A DNA stretch of 64,000 nucleotides from Gemmatimonas phototrophica. Its GTDB lineage: Bacteria; Gemmatimonadota; Gemmatimonadetes; Gemmatimonadales; Gemmatimonadaceae. The stretch lies in NCBI RefSeq assembly GCF_000695095.2, contig NZ_CP011454.1:4216001-4280000 (forward strand), given 5' to 3'. The translations under genes were made by a program, and so were the position numbers. Below the pieces are notes generated by a model. That model searched no databases, was not told the origin of the DNA, and saw only the letters and a list, made by a program, of their open reading frames with translations. Position 1 is the first letter of the stretch. Each line of letters starts with the position of its first letter. This document shows, piece by piece, positions 1 to 9,065 of this stretch.

Positions 1-123
1 GATGGACTGGAACTGGGGGTACTGGTGGCCTCAGCGGCGGCGGCGTATCTCCTCTTTGCGGGCGCGCTGTGGCAGGCGCTGCACGATCATCCGGTGGTGG
101 CGTTCCTGGGAGGCAAGACGTGA
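1..123 (+). CDS. C-terminal end of an unidentified membrane protein (partial)
   Basis: An open frame enters from the left edge and stops with TGA at 121-123. The 40 visible residues include a hydrophobic stretch rich in Ala, Leu and Val, then a short polar tail ending GGKT, which suggests a last transmembrane helix with a short tail. The stop overlaps the GTG start of the next gene (GTGA), so the two are probably translationally coupled. The family cannot be recognised from this fragment. Confidence 0.5.
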   Translation, partial: DGLELGVLVASAAAAYLLFAGALWQALHDHPVVAFLGGKT

Positions 124-551
124 CCGAAGCGCAGCTGTTCCAATATGCCAACACGACCGCGCTGCTCAGTTGGGTGGTTCTCATTCTGGTGCCGAAGCGC
201 GCCGCCCCCGTGTTGCGCATCGTGGTGCCCGTGGGCATGGCACTTCTCTATATCTGGGCACTTACAACGGCTCCGGCCAACCCGGATGGCGGGTTCGGAT
301 CGCTGGCGCAGGTGAAGGCCCTGTTCACCCAGGATCGCGCCGTGTTGGCCGGTTGGGTGCACTATCTGGCCTTCGATCTTTTTGTCGGGTGCTGGATCGT
401 GCTTGATGCCCCCGAGCATCGACTGCACCACCTGCTGGTGGTGCCCTGCCTCCTGCTGACCTTCATGTTCGGACCAGCGGGACTGCTGCTGTACTATGTG
501 CTGCGCACCTCCATTCGCCTCCGTCGGGCCGAGCCCGCGGCCACGGGCTGA
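120..551 (+). CDS. ABA4-like (DUF4281) integral membrane protein
   Basis: The protein has 143 residues and about four hydrophobic segments. The block GWVHYLAFDLFVGCWI is characteristic of the ABA4-like/DUF4281 family, whose plant member is needed for neoxanthin synthesis; bacterial roles are largely unsettled. A start at GTG 120 is preferred because it overlaps the upstream stop (GTGA) and gives a compact protein beginning TEAQLFQYANTT; an in-frame ATG at 69 would lie deep inside the upstream gene. The protein ends in a basic Arg-rich tail. A carotenoid-related role is possible only by family analogy, and no carotenoid gene is visible here. Confidence 0.72.
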   Translation: MTEAQLFQYANTTALLSWVVLILVPKRAAPVLRIVVPVGMALLYIWALTTAPANPDGGFGSLAQVKALFTQDRAVLAGWVHYLAFDLFVGCWIVLDAPEHRLHHLLVVPCLLLTFMFGPAGLLLYYVLRTSIRLRRAEPAATG

Positions 552-715
552 CGGAGGGGATTGCCGAGGGGCAACGGCGATCCGGGGCCGATTCTATTGG
601 CTGAACGCGAAGGAGGCGCCAGCGGGGTGTAAGGCGCTTCCCGATTTTCGCGAAACGCGAATGTCGTAGTGTTGAAGCACCCTTTAGCGACGCACACCTC
701 ATGCTGGAGTTCCAC

Positions 716-1450
716 ATGAGAAACTCGTGGCGGCTTCTCGCGGTGGCGGTGACCACCGCCTGCAACAGCACCACGCCAACGGCCCCCGTTGGCGACTTCA
801 CCTTTTCCGTTGGTGACTTCTCGCCCGCTGACGTGCGCCCTGGGGATACGACATCGCTGCCTCTCTTCTCGGCCTTCCGGAATGGCTTTCAATCGCCGGT
901 TGGGTTTGCCTTTGAAGGCCCCAGCGGCTTTACCACGTGGCTCACCGACTGCCGAACGATTCTCACACCCCAACCGTTCGGGCCTGCCGCTGGCGCGTCG
1001 TGTACGGCCATGATTCGTGTGGACAGCACCGTCACCGCTGGCACGCACAGTCTCGTCTTCACCGCGACGTCGGCGAGCGCGGTTGCCAAACGGATCTCCG
1101 CGCCACTGGCCATTCTGCCGCCCCGTCCGCTGCCGCAAACCTTCTCCGTCACGCCGAGCACGCGGGCCCTCACCATTCGGCGCGGCGATAGCGCCGATGT
1201 GGTTTTTGTGCTGTCAGCGCGACCCGTTGGTGCGGCCCCTGTGACCTTCACCGTGCTCGGGAATTATCTCGGGATTGGATTGCAGTGGCGTCCATCATCC
1301 GTCGTACCCGCAGGCAATGATACCGTCCGCGTGCGTATCACCGTCCGTCAGGACGGTGTCGTTGGCGGGCACTCGTATCTGTTTCAGGCGCAACTTCCCG
1401 GGAAGCCCACCTATTCGATTCCCGTGTCGGTGACTATTCCGGCCGGGTAA
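716..1450 (+). CDS. Secreted lipoprotein of unknown function
   Basis: The 244-residue product starts with a basic residue, a hydrophobic stretch and a lipobox-like VTTAC, followed by a Thr/Pro-rich linker, so it is probably a lipoprotein. The rest is Val/Thr-rich and beta-like, resembling tandem Ig-like or CARDB-type modules (roughly residues 20-125 and 135-244), but no specific family is recognised. ATG 716 is chosen over ATG 701 because GGAG lies about seven bases upstream of 716 and nothing comparable precedes 701. The 3' end overlaps the convergent small gene by 17 bases. Confidence 0.6.
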   Translation: MRNSWRLLAVAVTTACNSTTPTAPVGDFTFSVGDFSPADVRPGDTTSLPLFSAFRNGFQSPVGFAFEGPSGFTTWLTDCRTILTPQPFGPAAGASCTAMIRVDSTVTAGTHSLVFTATSASAVAKRISAPLAILPPRPLPQTFSVTPSTRALTIRRGDSADVVFVLSARPVGAAPVTFTVLGNYLGIGLQWRPSSVVPAGNDTVRVRITVRQDGVVGGHSYLFQAQLPGKPTYSIPVSVTIPAG

Positions 1451-1652
1451 TGCGCTGGCCCTTTGTGTATCGCACGCCATCAAGCGTGACCGCCCGCGAC
1501 AACCGGCAGCTTCGCAATCGTCCATCGGGATAGAGTTGGAGCTGCGTGGTGCCGGTGAGCTCCCGCCAGAACCATGCAGCCTGGCAAGGCACTCCGTCGA
1601 TCACCGCCACTTCGGAGAAATAGCAGGCCGACATGCGCACGAGGTCGACCAT
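1434..1652 (-). CDS. Small MORN-like hypothetical protein
   Basis: The 72-residue product contains LQLYPDGRLRSCRLSRAV, which resembles one MORN/YwqK-type strand motif (YPDGRL). There is no signal peptide. It converges on the upstream lipoprotein gene and overlaps it by 17 bases. The protein may be a short complete gene or the surviving C-terminal part of a longer one; I cannot tell which. Confidence 0.4.
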   Translation of the reverse strand: MVDLVRMSACYFSEVAVIDGVPCQAAWFWRELTGTTQLQLYPDGRLRSCRLSRAVTLDGVRYTKGQRITRPE

Positions 1653-1737
1653 CTCTCAAAGTTATGATGCCCCGGGCTCGGCGGAAGACGGCGGGAGAGC
1701 GTTGCGCCGCCGCCAACAGGCGTGCTAGTTCACAGGT

Positions 1738-2271
1738 ATGACTTCTGCTCGCGTTGCCGCGCTCCCGTTTCAGGTGAGCGGCGAAAATCAGGTCATTGCC
1801 AAAGGCACCGTGACCACCACCGAAGAGCGCCGCCATGGCGTGCTGCGCCTGGAGGGCGCCACGCTCACAGTGCAGTGGCGGGTGGAACGGGAAATTCAGC
1901 GCGTCGGCGTTGAGATCCGCACCGACACGGAGCGCGATGGCATGCGATCCATCCCGGTGCGCGTCGATCAGCTGGGCGATGCACGGGTCCGGACCCGCGG
2001 ACGCTGGTGGTGGCGCCGCTGGGAGCTGGTCCTCACCGCGCGCGACCTGTCGGCGTTTGACCCGCTGGCCGGCAACGACGGGTTTGATTTTGCGCACCCC
2101 GCCGAGTTGGTGTTGCCTGTACGCACGGCGGATGTCGAGTTGGCGCGGGAGTTCGCGTCCGAGGTGGAGCTGGCCATCGCCGAACTGGCGCTCCGTGCCG
2201 CTGAGCAGGCGGCCGCGCCGCTGCCCGCCCCAGCACCCGGTGCCCTCCCCTCAGCGCCACCTTCCGCCTAG
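1738..2271 (+). CDS. Conserved-looking hypothetical protein
   Basis: The 177-residue product is mainly beta-like in its first 150 residues (alternating charged and hydrophobic residues, with a Trp-rich RWWWRRWEL segment near residue 90) and ends in an Ala/Pro-rich low-complexity tail. There is no signal peptide or membrane segment, so it is probably cytoplasmic. The third-position GC is typical of the neighbouring genes. I do not recognise the family. It stands alone, about 100 bases before the GMC oxidoreductase gene. Confidence 0.55.
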   Translation: MTSARVAALPFQVSGENQVIAKGTVTTTEERRHGVLRLEGATLTVQWRVEREIQRVGVEIRTDTERDGMRSIPVRVDQLGDARVRTRGRWWWRRWELVLTARDLSAFDPLAGNDGFDFAHPAELVLPVRTADVELAREFASEVELAIAELALRAAEQAAAPLPAPAPGALPSAPPSA

Positions 2272-2367
2272 TTGCTGGCCGGTCACGGACCGTAGATTAC
2301 CCCAGTCGCTTCCCCACCCAGCGCGCGTCAGTCGCGCGCCTCTGCACCGCCCCCCTGTGGAGTCGCT

Positions 2368-4161
2368 GTGATTCAAAGCAGTCCCAAGTCGCAAACTGAA
2401 TACGACGTCGTCGTCGTAGGCTCCGGCGCCGGTGGCGGTATGGCCGCCTATCAACTCGCCATTGCCGGCCTCAAGGTGCTCGTGCTCGAAGCGGGCCGGT
2501 CGTACGACCCGGTGCGCGAAACGCCCATGTTCAAGCTGCCGCGTGAAGCGCCATTGCGCGGCGCCGGGGGGCGCGAGAAGCCGTTCGGCTTTTACGACGC
2601 CACGGTAGACGGCGGCTGGGAAGTGCCGGGTGAACCCTATACCAATGCGCCGGGCACCGACTTCCGGTGGTGGCGGGCGCGCATGATGGGCGGGCGCACC
2701 AATCACTGGGGCCGTATCTCCCTTCGCATGGGCGAGTACGACTTCAAGCCGAAAACGCGCGACGGTCTGGGCGCCGACTGGCCGCTGTCGTACAAGGATC
2801 TCGCGCCGTACTACGACAAGACCGAGTTGCTCATCGGCGTGTACGGTGGCGATGACGATCTCGAAAACACACCACGCTCGTCACCTGGTGTGCTCCAGCC
2901 GCCACCAGCGCCACGCGCCGTGGAAATGCTGGTGAAAAAGCACGCCACGCCGTTGGGCATTCCCGTCATTCCGGCCCACCTGGCCATCATGACGCAGCGG
3001 CAGAACGCCGATCGACTGCCCAAACTGCTGCACCCGGGCAATGCGCTCGCCCAGCGTGTGTTGCGCCAGTCCATGCAGTCGCGCGCGGCCTGCTTCTATG
3101 CAACGCCCTGCGGCTGGGGCTGCTCCATCAAGGCCAACTTCCAGAGTACCACGGTGCTGCTGCCGCCGGCGCTCGCCACGGGCAACGTGGACATTGTGCC
3201 CGACGCCATGGTGCGTGAAGTCACGGTCGGGAAGGACGGGCTCGCGACCGGGGTGAGCTACATCGACAAGCGCACGCGGCAGGACCGGCGTGTGAAAGCG
3301 CGCGTGGTGGTGCTCGCCGCCAGCGCGGCCGAAACGGCGCGCATTCTGCTCAACTCCAAGAGCAGCCAGAACCCCAACGGGGTCTCCAACTCCAGCGGTC
3401 TCGTTGGCAAGTACCTCATGGACACGGTGGGTGCCGGCCTCGGGGGACAGATCCCGATGCTCGAGAACCTGCCGCCGCACAACAACGACGGCGCCTCCGC
3501 CATGCACGTGTACATGCCCTGGTGGCAGTACAAGGAGCAGTTGGGCGGCAAGCTCGATTTTGCGCGCGGCTACCACGTGGAATTTGGCGGCGGCCGCGGC
3601 ATGCCCGGCAACGGCTCCTTCAATTTCCTCGAGAATCTCACCCAAGGCGCGTACGGCAAGTCGTACAAGGAAGCGGCTCGTCGCTACTACGGCTCGTTCG
3701 TCTGGTTCGACGGCCGCGGCGAAATGATTCCCAACGAAGACAGCTTCTGCGAGATCGATCCCGAGGTGGTGGATCAGTGGGGCATTCCGGTGCTTCGCTT
3801 CCACTGGAAGTGGTCGGATCATGAGCTCAAGCAAGCCGTGCACATGCAGAAGACGTTTGCTGAAGTCATCACGGCCATGGGCGGAAAGCCGGGCAGTGAG
3901 CCGCAAACCGATGGCAACAAGGCTATCGCCAAAGGCGGGCAGATCATCCACGAAGTGGGCACCTGCCGCATGGGTGACGACGCACGCACCAGTGTGCTCA
4001 ACCAATACTGCCAGTCGTGGGACGTAAAGAATCTGTTCGTCACCGACGGCGCGCCGTTTGTCTCCAACGCCGACAAGAATCCCACGCTGTCCATTCTCGC
4101 GCTGGCGTGGCGCACGACCGACTATCTGCTTGAGCAGATGCGCAAGAAGGAGATTGGCTGA
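2368..4161 (+). CDS. GMC family FAD-dependent oxidoreductase
   Basis: The 597-residue product begins with a Rossmann FAD-binding motif, VVVGSGAGGG, near residues 15-24, followed by VLVLEAG (acidic residue for the ribose). The C-terminal GMC domain carries HEVGTCRMG with the catalytic His near residue 528, and a final SNADKNPTLSI block. The family oxidises sugar or alcohol C-OH groups. Overlap with the next gene (TGATG) and that gene's identity indicate a membrane-associated gluconate-2-dehydrogenase-like pair. The GTG start at 2368 has GGAG eight bases upstream. The substrate cannot be inferred from sequence alone, and no cytochrome subunit is adjacent. Confidence 0.92.
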   Translation: MIQSSPKSQTEYDVVVVGSGAGGGMAAYQLAIAGLKVLVLEAGRSYDPVRETPMFKLPREAPLRGAGGREKPFGFYDATVDGGWEVPGEPYTNAPGTDFRWWRARMMGGRTNHWGRISLRMGEYDFKPKTRDGLGADWPLSYKDLAPYYDKTELLIGVYGGDDDLENTPRSSPGVLQPPPAPRAVEMLVKKHATPLGIPVIPAHLAIMTQRQNADRLPKLLHPGNALAQRVLRQSMQSRAACFYATPCGWGCSIKANFQSTTVLLPPALATGNVDIVPDAMVREVTVGKDGLATGVSYIDKRTRQDRRVKARVVVLAASAAETARILLNSKSSQNPNGVSNSSGLVGKYLMDTVGAGLGGQIPMLENLPPHNNDGASAMHVYMPWWQYKEQLGGKLDFARGYHVEFGGGRGMPGNGSFNFLENLTQGAYGKSYKEAARRYYGSFVWFDGRGEMIPNEDSFCEIDPEVVDQWGIPVLRFHWKWSDHELKQAVHMQKTFAEVITAMGGKPGSEPQTDGNKAIAKGGQIIHEVGTCRMGDDARTSVLNQYCQSWDVKNLFVTDGAPFVSNADKNPTLSILALAWRTTDYLLEQMRKKEIG

Positions 4162-4862
4162 TGTCTGACGAACAGCACGAAGCCGCGCCTGAAGCAGCGC
4201 CCGAAGGGGTGAAGCGGCGCGATGCCCTCAAGGCCATGGCCGCGGCGGCCAGCTTACCCATTCTGGGCAGCATTGCCGCACCGGAGGCCGACGCCCAGGC
4301 GAAACCGGCGGCACCCACCGCCCCTCCGGTACAGTTGCGCCGCGGCGGACCGCGTGGCGACGCGTGGGATCCCGATCTCATCAATCCCAAGAAAGACTGG
4401 CCGCGCAAACTCACCGCCGCCGAGATGACCACGCTGGCCGCACTGGCCGATGTGATTATCCCGGCGGACGGCAAGTCGCCAAGTGCGTCGGCAGTGGGCG
4501 CGCACCTGTACATCAACGAGCATGTGAGCGCCCCCGGTGAAGGGAACGCCCGTGATCTCGTGCGCGTGCGCGGCGGAGTGAGCTGGCTCAATCTCGAAAG
4601 CCAGCGCCGCTTCAGCAAAGGCTTTGTTGGTCTCACCATGGCGCAGAAGACCGCCATCTGCGACGACATCTGCTACGTGCCCAAGGCCAAGATAGAATTC
4701 AAGGCGGGGGCGCGCTTCTTCTCGCTGGTGCGCAATCTCACCGCCACCGCTTTCTACACCACCGATCAGGGGATGAAAGACGTGGGGTACGTGGGCAACA
4801 TGGCGCTGCCCAAGTGGGACCCGCCACCACCAGCGGTCCTCAAGGCGCTCGGTCTCGACTAG
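4161..4862 (+). CDS. Gluconate 2-dehydrogenase subunit 3 family protein, Tat-exported
   Basis: The 233-residue product has a twin-arginine leader (KRRDALKAMAAAASLPILG, about residues 18-36) followed by a Pro/Ala linker. Residues about 85-225 resemble the small gamma subunit of gluconate 2-dehydrogenase (LTAAEMTTLAALADVIIPAD and a C-terminal helical part). Such subunits export and anchor the flavoprotein partner, here the GMC gene that overlaps it by one base. The stop codon shares CTAG with the stop of the convergent kinase gene. Confidence 0.88.
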   Translation: MSDEQHEAAPEAAPEGVKRRDALKAMAAAASLPILGSIAAPEADAQAKPAAPTAPPVQLRRGGPRGDAWDPDLINPKKDWPRKLTAAEMTTLAALADVIIPADGKSPSASAVGAHLYINEHVSAPGEGNARDLVRVRGGVSWLNLESQRRFSKGFVGLTMAQKTAICDDICYVPKAKIEFKAGARFFSLVRNLTATAFYTTDQGMKDVGYVGNMALPKWDPPPPAVLKALGLD

Positions 4863-7762
4863 CGTACTCCGGGCTCACCTGACGTCAGCGCCAGCATTCG
4901 CGCCCGGGCTTCGCGCACGAACGGCTGCAGCTCGGCGTCGGCGCGTTCATAACGGGCGACGTAGTCGCGGTACAGTTGCACCGCATTCTTGCGATCGCCG
5001 CGCGCGTCGTAGATGCGAGCCAGCGCCAGCGTGGACCTAATGGGAATGTAGAGATCCGGCCCGATACGCGGGCGGGAGCCAACGGCCGTACGTCGATAGG
5101 CGTCATACTGCACCAGCGCCGAATCGGCGAGGCCCACTGTGGCAAACACGCGCACCAACTCCAGAGGTAGACAGGACATACAACTGGAGGCCGGCCCATC
5201 TGGCTTCTGGCTCGCCCGGCGCACCATGGCCGCGGCATCGGCCCATCGCCCTTCGGCGATCGCCAATTCCATCAGGATGTCGTTTCGTCCGTCGACATAG
5301 CTCGCCAGTTGCGTGGAATCAGTGAAGAGTCGATCGAACTGCGCCAGCGCGGCCTTTGCTTCTGCGACCATCCTGAGTTTCGCGTAGGCACGAGCCGCCG
5401 ATATGCTTACGGCCAATTGCTCTTTGGGTGAAGAGGCGCGTACCGCATCTTCAAACCGGCGCAGTACCTCAGGCGGGACCACGCCCGCGTCGATGGCACT
5501 CTCCAGCGAGATGAACGCTCCGGTAAACGCATCAATGGGAACACCCTGGGCCCGGTAGGTCGCCAAGGACGCGTCACGAAAACGATCGGCGTCGCGCAAG
5601 CGACCCTCCTCCAGCGCATCGAGCATCTGCTGGTTGGCGCTCTGCACCGGGTCGCGCGAATACCCCTTGGCTACGGCATCGTCCAAGAGTCGCCGCTGTA
5701 ACTCGAGGTCGCCCGTTCTATAGGCGCGGGTGCGAGCCCACGCGCCATTCAGTTCGTCGTCAGGAAAGCGACGGCGGACGATCGCTTCAATGGAGTCGAC
5801 CGACGTCCATTTGCCTTGGAGCGAGAGGTTGGCGCGCAAGGCACTCAACCGCAGAATGCCGGAATCACGGGCCACCACGAGCCGACGCAACACTTCAGCG
5901 CGCCCGAACTCCTGCCGGCTTTCGTACTGCGCGGCAAGATTCCCCAGCACGCTGCTGTCACCAAGTGCCAGCACACGTTCGAAGGCGGGAATGGATTTGC
6001 GACGGTCCGCCCGCGAACCCGCCGCGAAGTATGTGGCCGTGACGCGCTCGGCATCGATTTCCCGCAGACGGTCCCGCAGCAGATAGGCTTTACTCAACGC
6101 CGAATCGGCAGCACCAGGCGGAGCCGTCATGTTGCTCAGCAACAGTCCAAGCCTTCGCCATCCTTCCGCAAAGAGCGTATCAATGGCCACGGCCTCGCGA
6201 AACAGTTGCGCCGCGCGGACCCTGTTGCCTTCCACATCGGCGGCCTGTACGGCGGCTGAATATTTGCGCAGCGCCTCAAGTGAACTGGTGGTGACTCGCT
6301 CGAGTGGCGGCGACGCATTGACCAACCGCAGCGACTCCCCAATGCGTGACCGCAGCTTTCGGGACAGATCGTCGGCCATCTGGATCAGACTGTCCGGACT
6401 GGCGGCGGTGGCCCGGAACGACGCCAGTTCACGGCCCGAATCGGCGGTCACCAAACGCACCGCCAATATGTACGACGCGCCCACCGCCGTGAGCTCGCCA
6501 TCGACAATGGCGCGCACCCCTTCTCGGCTGGCGAGGTCGCGCACAAGCTCCAACGAGAGGCGGCTCTCGCGCGGTCGTTCCATACGCCCCAGCGCCTCCG
6601 CGATCTCGCTGGGCGTCAGCAGCGTAATTGCGCCAGACTGCACCAGGCCAGCGCGCACGGCGTCAGACGCCACACGCCCCAGCAAGCTGTCGGCACCGCG
6701 CACGGTGAAGTCGGTGATCACCAAACGTTCGTTGGGCGCCAGCGTACCGCGGGCCTGCAGCGACCCCGCCGGCCCAATGCCCAGCTTGCCCAATCCAACG
6801 TACCCGGCAACCACCAGCAGCAGCCCCGCAACACCCAACGCCGCGACGCGCCGCGGTGTGAGCGTATGCCAGAACCCTTGATCGGCCACCGTCTCGCCGG
6901 TCCGTTCTCCACTGCGCACGCCGGCCTGCTCAAGGGCCGCCACGATGTCGCGGGCCTCCTGCGGGCGCGTCGCCACGTCCTTCTCGAGACACTGCATCAC
7001 GAGCGCCGCCAACGCCGGCGGTACATCCGCCCGACGCTCGGCAATGGGGACGGCGTTCACCGTGAGGTGTGCCGTGAGTTGCTGTTGGACCGGCTTGTCG
7101 GCAAACGGCGCACTGCCGCACAGCATCTCGTATGCAACGCACCCCAGCGCGTAAATGTCGGTGCGATGGTCCACACTGTCGCTGCCTGTCACCTGCTCCG
7201 GTGACATATACCCCGGCGTGCCGATGGCCATCCCCATTTGGGTGAGAGCCTCACCGGGCACGTCCGCCCGCGCCGCGTTGATGGCCTTGGCAATGCCGAA
7301 ATCCGCAACGGTAGCGGCGTCACCGGTGAGCAGAATGTTGTCGGGCTTGATGTCGCGATGAATGACACCGCGCTCGTGGGCATAGGCCAATGCTTTGGCC
7401 ACATCCCGCATGACACTCACCACATCGCCTATGGGCAACTCGCGATCGCGATCAATGCGCGCGCGCAGCGACTCCCCTTCGATGTAGGGCATGCTGAACC
7501 ACGGCAACCCGTGCAGCGATCCCACGGTGAGCACCGGCACGATGTGCGGATGCTGCAGCCGCGCCAGCAACAGCGTTTCGCGGTTGAAGCGCTCGACATT
7601 GACCACCGCCGCCAACTCCACGGGGAGCACCTTCAACACGACCTGACGGCTGAGCGCGAGGTCGTCGGCCAAAAACACGCGCGACATCCCCCCGCCGCCA
7701 AGCTCACGGTCGAGCCGGTAGGTGCCGCCGAGCGCGTATTGGAGGTCGTCGAAGGTGCTCAT
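4859..7762 (-). CDS. Transmembrane Ser/Thr protein kinase with TPR-like C-terminal region
   Basis: The 967-residue product has an N-terminal Hanks-type kinase: glycine loop LGGGGMSRVF (21-30), Lys44, HRDIKPDN (135-142, catalytic Asp137) and DFG (154-156), then GTPGYMSPEQ. One transmembrane helix lies near residues 308-330. The extracytoplasmic half has a FlgO/CsgG-like region (about 345-470) and a long helical region with TPR-like repeats. This layout is common in Gemmatimonadota and Acidobacteriota. The target is unknown. The gene converges with the GMC operon and is divergent from the next gene. Confidence 0.93.
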   Translation of the reverse strand: MSTFDDLQYALGGTYRLDRELGGGGMSRVFLADDLALSRQVVLKVLPVELAAVVNVERFNRETLLLARLQHPHIVPVLTVGSLHGLPWFSMPYIEGESLRARIDRDRELPIGDVVSVMRDVAKALAYAHERGVIHRDIKPDNILLTGDAATVADFGIAKAINAARADVPGEALTQMGMAIGTPGYMSPEQVTGSDSVDHRTDIYALGCVAYEMLCGSAPFADKPVQQQLTAHLTVNAVPIAERRADVPPALAALVMQCLEKDVATRPQEARDIVAALEQAGVRSGERTGETVADQGFWHTLTPRRVAALGVAGLLLVVAGYVGLGKLGIGPAGSLQARGTLAPNERLVITDFTVRGADSLLGRVASDAVRAGLVQSGAITLLTPSEIAEALGRMERPRESRLSLELVRDLASREGVRAIVDGELTAVGASYILAVRLVTADSGRELASFRATAASPDSLIQMADDLSRKLRSRIGESLRLVNASPPLERVTTSSLEALRKYSAAVQAADVEGNRVRAAQLFREAVAIDTLFAEGWRRLGLLLSNMTAPPGAADSALSKAYLLRDRLREIDAERVTATYFAAGSRADRRKSIPAFERVLALGDSSVLGNLAAQYESRQEFGRAEVLRRLVVARDSGILRLSALRANLSLQGKWTSVDSIEAIVRRRFPDDELNGAWARTRAYRTGDLELQRRLLDDAVAKGYSRDPVQSANQQMLDALEEGRLRDADRFRDASLATYRAQGVPIDAFTGAFISLESAIDAGVVPPEVLRRFEDAVRASSPKEQLAVSISAARAYAKLRMVAEAKAALAQFDRLFTDSTQLASYVDGRNDILMELAIAEGRWADAAAMVRRASQKPDGPASSCMSCLPLELVRVFATVGLADSALVQYDAYRRTAVGSRPRIGPDLYIPIRSTLALARIYDARGDRKNAVQLYRDYVARYERADAELQPFVREARARMLALTSGEPGVR

Positions 7763-7923
7763 TGCGATGAAAGAAGAGCGATTACAGGGGAATTGTACAG
7801 GTCGCTTCCTTCTTCACCATGCACCTCCTCGCTCTCTGCGCACCTGAGCCGCATACTTCTTCCCTTCCTCAGAAAATCCGCTGGCTGTCGATCGGCGCAG
7901 ACCACCCTCTTCAGGAGCTCGCA

Positions 7924-8553
7924 ATGGCAGCAGACGCAAATGCAGTACAGGTGTTTCAGAAGTATCCCCTGGACTTCATGAAGCAAACGCTGGTCCGCGC
8001 CCCATCCTGCCAGACCGCCGTCTACGGTCGGCCTATGGCACTGACCTTGTCGCTGGATCCCATGGCGACGGCCCAGCTCGCGGGCAAAGCGGTAAAGGTG
8101 TATGCACTCCGGGCCGCCGAGCCTGGGGAACCATCCTTCAGTTCGTACATCTGCGACTTCAGCACGGGCAACATCAGCTATCAGGTCCTCGGCAGAGAAT
8201 CGGAGTTCTGTTTCACCTTCGCGATGGACGGTTGCACCTTTTCGGTTGGGTCTCCTACGGGGACGGGAGACGTCCTCGTCTCCCACGGGAACGCCAAGGG
8301 CGTGACGGAGGGTGGGGATAGCCAGGTCGGTCGTCAGCACAGCTTTGCGTCACAGCTGCACGGCGGTGGCGTTGCGCAGATGCTGCAGCCGGGCACGTAC
8401 CGCGCAGACGGCGCCAAGGTGGCCACGACCTTTGGGCTGCGGGACCGAACGGGATGGAGCTTTTACTACCAGAACTATGTCGTGACCAAGAAAGGCTTCC
8501 CACCCGGGTACGAACTGTTTGGCGTCTACGATTTTTCCGGCAAAAAGGTCTAG
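7924..8553 (+). CDS. Hypothetical protein with a possible CNF-like Cys/His pair
   Basis: ATG 7924 is chosen because AGGAG lies eight bases upstream; the product has 209 residues. No signal peptide is visible. The centre reads [11 protein letters not shown] (Cys104) followed 17 residues later by VSHGNAK (His121), which resembles the GC...H arrangement of Rho-activating CNF/BLF1-type deamidase folds. The C-terminal half is Tyr-rich ([17 protein letters not shown]). The family is not firmly recognised, and the resemblance rests on a short motif only. The gene is divergent from the kinase gene, with 161 bases between them. Confidence 0.6.
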   Translation: MAADANAVQVFQKYPLDFMKQTLVRAPSCQTAVYGRPMALTLSLDPMATAQLAGKAVKVYALRAAEPGEPSFSSYICDFSTGNISYQVLGRESEFCFTFAMDGCTFSVGSPTGTGDVLVSHGNAKGVTEGGDSQVGRQHSFASQLHGGGVAQMLQPGTYRADGAKVATTFGLRDRTGWSFYYQNYVVTKKGFPPGYELFGVYDFSGKKV

Positions 8554-8597
8554 TCTCAACTGATGCGCAGCGCCACGTCATCCTGAAGGGAGAACTG

Positions 8598-9065
8598 ATG
8601 TCCACCGCCCCCATAACGCTCACCGTCAACGGTTCGCCACGTCGTTTTGACGGCGATCCGTCCATGCCCTTGCTCTGGTACCTGCGCGACGAGTTAGCGC
8701 TGACGGGGACCAAATATGGGTGTGGTATCTCCCAATGCGGCGCCTGCACCGTGCATGTGAATGGCGCACCGGTTCGTGCCTGCCAGCGTCGCATGCAGAC
8801 GCTGGCTGGCGCGTCCGTCACCACCATTGAGGGGTTGCATCCTGACGACGCGCATCCGCTGCAAGACGCGTGGCGCAGCATAGACGTGCCCCAATGCGGC
8901 TTCTGCCAGTCGGGGCAAATCATGCAGGCGGCCACGCTGCTGGCGCGAAACGCCAATCCCACCGACGCCGATATTGATACCGCGATGAACGGACACATCT
9001 GTCGGTGCGGCACGTATCCCCGCATTCGCGCCGCCATCAAGGCCGCGGCGGAGCGGGCTCGATGA
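8598..9065 (+). CDS. (2Fe-2S)-binding subunit of a xanthine-dehydrogenase-family hydroxylase
   Basis: The 155-residue product has a plant-type [2Fe-2S] site (Cys42, 47, 50, 62) and a second, alpha-helical [2Fe-2S] site (CGFC at 100-103, CRC at 135-137). This is the small electron-transfer subunit of CoxS/IorA-type molybdenum hydroxylases. ATG 8598 has a GGGAG-type site just upstream. The stop overlaps the next gene (ATGA), which encodes the molybdopterin subunit. No FAD subunit is adjacent, as in isoquinoline 1-oxidoreductase (IorAB) enzymes. Confidence 0.93.
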   Translation: MSTAPITLTVNGSPRRFDGDPSMPLLWYLRDELALTGTKYGCGISQCGACTVHVNGAPVRACQRRMQTLAGASVTTIEGLHPDDAHPLQDAWRSIDVPQCGFCQSGQIMQAATLLARNANPTDADIDTAMNGHICRCGTYPRIRAAIKAAAERAR

